DNA of 6,476 nucleotides from an uncultured Steroidobacteraceae bacterium (GTDB lineage: Bacteria; Pseudomonadota; Gammaproteobacteria; Steroidobacterales; Steroidobacteraceae), in NCBI GenBank assembly GCA_955652625.1, contig CATPBM010000025.1, positions 1 to 6,476 on the forward strand. The letters are read 5' to 3'. The notes under the pieces are model-generated. The model had not been told where the DNA came from and did not search any database. It saw nothing but the letters and a program-made list of their open reading frames with translations. The translations under genes and the position numbers were made by a program. Positions 4,413 through 6,476 of this stretch are shown here, one piece after another; position 1 is the first letter of the stretch, and each line of letters opens with the position of its first letter.

Positions 4413-5688
4413 GGTAGACCACCCGTTCGGGCACGGGCTTGACCGGATCGATGCGCGTGTAGAAGGGCATCAGCCAGAAGAACGCGAAGTAGATGACGGC
4501 GAAGATGCGCGCCAGCACCACGTACAACCCTTCCGCGGGCTGCAGGCCCAGGTAGCCGAGCGCGACGAACGACACCGCGAACGACACCAGCGCGCTGCGC
4601 GAGATCCAGCCGCGGTAGCGCATGGACTTCACCGGCGAGCGGTCGAGCCACGGCAGGAACAGGAACGACACCACTGCCAGCAGCATGAGCAACGCCCCCA
4701 TGCGCTGACTCGGCACGGCGCGCAGGATCGCGTAATAGGGCGTGAAGTACCACACCGGCGCGATGTGCTCGGGTGTGGACATGGGGTTGGCGAGCTCGAA
4801 ATTCGCCGACTCGAGGAACAGGCCCCCCAGCGTCGGCACGAAGAACACGACGATGGCGAACAACACGAAGAACACGCCGATGCCGACGAAGTCCTTCACC
4901 GTGTAGTAGGGATGGAACGGAATGCCGTCGAGCGGCTTGCCGTCCGCGCCGAGCTTGTCCTTGATCTCGATGCCGTCCGGGTTGTTCGAGCCCGTCTGCC
5001 GCAGCGCCACCAGGTGCAGCAGCACCAGCAGCAGCAGCGCGAGCGGCAGCAGCGCGACATGCAGGGCAAAGAAACGGCTCAGCGTCGCATCGGCGATGCC
5101 GTAGTCGCCGCGGATCCACTCCACCAGCACCGGGCCGATGCCGGGGATGGTGCCGAACAGATTCACGATCACCTGCGCGCCCCAGAACGACATGTTGCCC
5201 CAGGGCAGCACGTACCCCATGAACGCCTCGGCCATGAGCGCGAGATACACCAGCATGCCGAAGAGCCACAGCAGTTCCCGCGGCGCCTTGTACGAGCCGT
5301 ACAGCAAGGCACGGAACATGTGCAGGTACACGACGATGAAGAAGGCCGAAGCGCCGGTGGAATGCAGGTAGCGGATGAGCCAGCCGTAGTCCACCTCGCG
5401 CATGATGTACTCGACCGAGTCGAACGAAGTCGCCTCGCCCGGCTTGTAGAACATGGTGAGGAAGATGCCGGTCGCCAGCTGCAGCACCAGCACTACCATC
5501 GCGAGCGAGCCGAAGAAGTACCAGATGTTGAAGTTCTTCGGCGCGTAATACCCGATGAGCTGGCTGTCGATGAACTCATCCACCGGCAGGCGCTTGTTCA
5601 GCCAGGCGCGGAACCCCTTCTTGGCGGGCACCGCCGCGGCGCCGGCCGGCAGCGGAGCGGGTGCGCCGGTGGCAGTCTTCACGACCAT
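4402..5688 (-). CDS. petB: Cytochrome b subunit of the ubiquinol-cytochrome c reductase (bc1) complex
   Basis: Cytochrome b is the integral-membrane core that oxidises ubiquinol at the Qo site and reduces quinone at the Qi site. The 428-residue length fits the one-piece bacterial form with eight membrane helices. Haem ligands are H109 and H123 in helix B (RYLHSTGASAFFIVVYLH) and H210 and H225 in helix D; the second pair is 15 apart. GYVLPWGNMSFWGA follows helix C. The Qo motif at 311-314 reads PVWY rather than PEWY (in HIAPVWYFTPYYAILRA). The N-terminus carries about 22 extra Ala/Pro-rich residues before the conserved part. I chose ATG 5688, whose A is the last base of the petA stop (TGATG), with AAGGGG 7 nt upstream; GTG 5691 is an alternative. 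The 3' end overlaps petC by 11 nt. Confidence 0.97.
   Translation of the reverse strand: MVVKTATGAPAPLPAGAAAVPAKKGFRAWLNKRLPVDEFIDSQLIGYYAPKNFNIWYFFGSLAMVVLVLQLATGIFLTMFYKPGEATSFDSVEYIMREVDYGWLIRYLHSTGASAFFIVVYLHMFRALLYGSYKAPRELLWLFGMLVYLALMAEAFMGYVLPWGNMSFWGAQVIVNLFGTIPGIGPVLVEWIRGDYGIADATLSRFFALHVALLPLALLLLVLLHLVALRQTGSNNPDGIEIKDKLGADGKPLDGIPFHPYYTVKDFVGIGVFFVLFAIVVFFVPTLGGLFLESANFELANPMSTPEHIAPVWYFTPYYAILRAVPSQRMGALLMLLAVVSFLFLPWLDRSPVKSMRYRGWISRSALVSFAVSFVALGYLGLQPAEGLYVVLARIFAVIYFAFFWLMPFYTRIDPVKPVPERVVYHAH
5019..5042 (-). repeat. CTG/GTG triplet run within petB
   Basis: On the minus strand the codons encoding Leu/Val just before His225 form CTG repeated four times, GTG, then CTG twice, followed by CAC. 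The run encodes the middle of transmembrane helix D between the two haem ligands. Such triplet runs can slip in replication, though gain or loss of a unit here would shift haem-ligand spacing and is probably selected against. Confidence 0.5.
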
Positions 5689-6296
5689 CACGCGGCCCCT
5701 TTCTCATCCACGCCGACCACCAGGGTGCGCGGATTCGGATAGGAGTACGGCGGCACGACCAGGTTCGTCGAAGCCGGCGAGCCCTGGAACACCCGGCCGG
5801 CGAGGTCAAAGCGCGATCCATGGCACGGACAGAAGAAACCACCCGGCCAGCTCGCATACAGCTCGCCCTTCTCGAAGCGCTGCTTCGGCAGGCACCCCAG
5901 GTGCGTGCACGTGCCAATCAGCACCAGGAACTCGGCGCTGCGCGCCCGCAGCGGGTTCTTTGCGTACGGCGGCTGGATGGAGGAGCCGGATTGGGCATCC
6001 TTCAGCTGATCGTCATGGCCGGCGATGCGCGCCACCATGTCCGGAGTGCGCCGCACGACATAAATCGGGGACCTGCGCCACACGGTGGTGGTCATCTGGC
6101 CCGGTTCGACTTTGGACAGGTCGAGCTCGGTGGGTACGCCCTGGGCGCGGGCACGCTCGGAGGGGCTCCAGGACTCGATGAAAGGTATCGCAGCGAACAC
6201 CGCGCCGACGGCGCCGGTGGCGATCGTCGCGCGGGTCAGGAACTTGCGTCGGCTCAGGTCTACTTCATCGTCGGCGACGACTGCGTGATCGGCCAT
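5688..6296 (-). CDS. petA: Rieske 2Fe-2S iron-sulfur subunit of the ubiquinol-cytochrome c reductase (bc1) complex
   Basis: The Rieske protein accepts the first electron from ubiquinol and moves it to cytochrome c1. The 202-residue product has a twin-arginine export signal (S15-R16-R17-K18-F19-L20) followed by one membrane helix at about 22-40, as expected for a Tat-dependent Rieske protein kept as an anchor. Cluster box I is C130-T-H-L-G-C135 and box II is C156-P-C-H-G-S161. C130, H132, C156 and H159 bind the cluster, and C135 and C158 form the stabilising disulfide. GGFFCPCHGSRFDLAGRVF and the closing PPYSYPNPRTLVVGVDEKG strand are standard. ATG 6296 is chosen because GGAG lies 9 nt upstream and the start suits the family; the open frame beyond it runs through the promoter. 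It is first in petABC; its TGA shares one base with the petB ATG. Confidence 0.97.
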   Translation of the reverse strand: MADHAVVADDEVDLSRRKFLTRATIATGAVGAVFAAIPFIESWSPSERARAQGVPTELDLSKVEPGQMTTTVWRRSPIYVVRRTPDMVARIAGHDDQLKDAQSGSSIQPPYAKNPLRARSAEFLVLIGTCTHLGCLPKQRFEKGELYASWPGGFFCPCHGSRFDLAGRVFQGSPASTNLVVPPYSYPNPRTLVVGVDEKGAA

Positions 6297-6381
6297 CAAC
6301 CGTCTCCACTTCCTCGCATTTGGCGCGCCGCGCGGACGAGCTGTGCGCACGCGTGATTTCGTACCTCGCGGGGGGCGGCGC

Positions 6382-6387
6382 ATTATA
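6382..6387 (-). promoter_or_regulatory. Candidate -10 box of the petABC (and perhaps sspAB) promoter
   Basis: On the minus strand this is a perfect TATAAT, preceded by TTGTG and followed by the GC-only run GCGCCGCCCC. Transcription would start near 6375, leaving a leader of about 79 nt before the petA ATG. No convincing -35 hexamer is found at 16-18 nt (CGGAGA, CCGGAG or CCCGGA). A GC-only discriminator right after the -10 box is typical of promoters repressed in the stringent response. This is a motif-level inference. Confidence 0.5.
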
Positions 6388-6408
6388 CACAACCCCATCG
6401 TCCTCTCC

Positions 6409-6418
6409 GGGGCGCCCC
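6409..6418. other. Perfect 10-bp palindrome GGGGCGCCCC upstream of the petA promoter
   Basis: The palindrome is centred about 27 bp upstream of the candidate -10 box, in the place where a -35 box or a regulator site would be. It has no loop, so it would act as a double-stranded site rather than a hairpin. At this GC content it may be chance. Confidence 0.25.
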
Positions 6419-6450
6419 ATGGCGGATGCGCAGCGGAGGACCGGGGGAGT

Positions 6451-6476
6451 TCAGTATTGCTCTGGCTCCTGGGATG
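6451..6476 (-). other. Possible 3' end of an upstream gene, or untranslated DNA
   Basis: Read on the minus strand from the window edge, one frame encodes SQEPEQY and then TGA at 6453-6451, which could be the tail of a gene upstream of petA on the same strand. It does not resemble the usual ribosomal protein S9 C-terminus that precedes petA in Pseudomonas. Seven codons cannot establish a gene. From here to the petA start I see only the candidate promoter and short palindromes. Confidence 0.15.

Noticed and set aside
4204..5742. Plus-strand open frame of 512 codons antisense to petB and petC
   Set aside because: It is a high-GC shadow: composition is dominated by His, Gln, Arg and Glu, it has no domain pattern, and the opposite strand carries two fully conserved bc1 subunits with catalytic residues.
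6297..6398. Longer N-terminus for the Rieske protein starting at ATG 6398
   Set aside because: The extension runs through the candidate promoter and would place the twin-arginine signal more than 45 residues in; ATG 6296 has a ribosome-binding site and the normal distance to the Tat motif.
6419..6476. Plus-strand frame from ATG 6419 open to the window edge, a possible gene divergent from petA
   Set aside because: Only 19 codons are visible, with no Shine-Dalgarno and no recognisable sequence, so it cannot be supported.

Overview
The window looks like chromosomal core DNA from a high-GC gammaproteobacterium. The evidence is the set of families present: LpoA divergent from RsmI, a type A RNase P RNA close to that of E. 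coli, a proteobacterial cytochrome bc1 operon, and SspA/SspB downstream of it. Genus cannot be told from the sequence alone. There are no insertion sequences, tRNAs or CRISPR arrays, and gene spacing is tight; the longest stretch without a gene is the 180 bases upstream of petA.

Left part (1-1873): the 5' end of lpoA (outer-membrane lipoprotein activator of peptidoglycan synthesis) runs leftward off the window. rsmI (16S rRNA 2'-O-ribose methyltransferase) diverges from it and runs rightward. It is followed after 19 nt by rnpB, the RNA of RNase P. A perfect 11-bp P1 helix fixes both ends of the RNA, and the conserved core segments are all visible. Its peripheral P16/P17/P6 region differs from the E. 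coli one.

Middle (1901-2467): a compact type II toxin-antitoxin pair, vapB then vapC, begins 27 nt after rnpB on the same strand. The antitoxin stop abuts the GTG start of the toxin. This is the one accessory-type element in the window and may mark a synteny breakpoint, because mraZ and the cell-division cluster commonly lie near rnpB in related bacteria.

Right part (2498-6296, all on the minus strand): petA (Rieske protein), petB (cytochrome b) and petC (cytochrome c1), overlapping by 1 and 11 nt, are followed after 62 nt by sspA and then, 2 nt later, sspB. petABC encode the three catalytic subunits of the quinol:cytochrome c oxidoreductase. SspA is an RNA-polymerase-associated regulator and SspB a ClpXP adaptor. 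A perfect TATAAT box with a GC-only discriminator lies upstream of petA and may drive the whole run. SspA is best read from a TTG codon preceded by AGGAG.

I found no clearly new biological system. The points most worth a second look are the altered P6/P17 module of rnpB, the vapBC position beside rnpB, the PVWY quinol-site motif and 15-residue haem-ligand spacing in cytochrome b, and the possible joint control of bc1 and the Ssp regulators.
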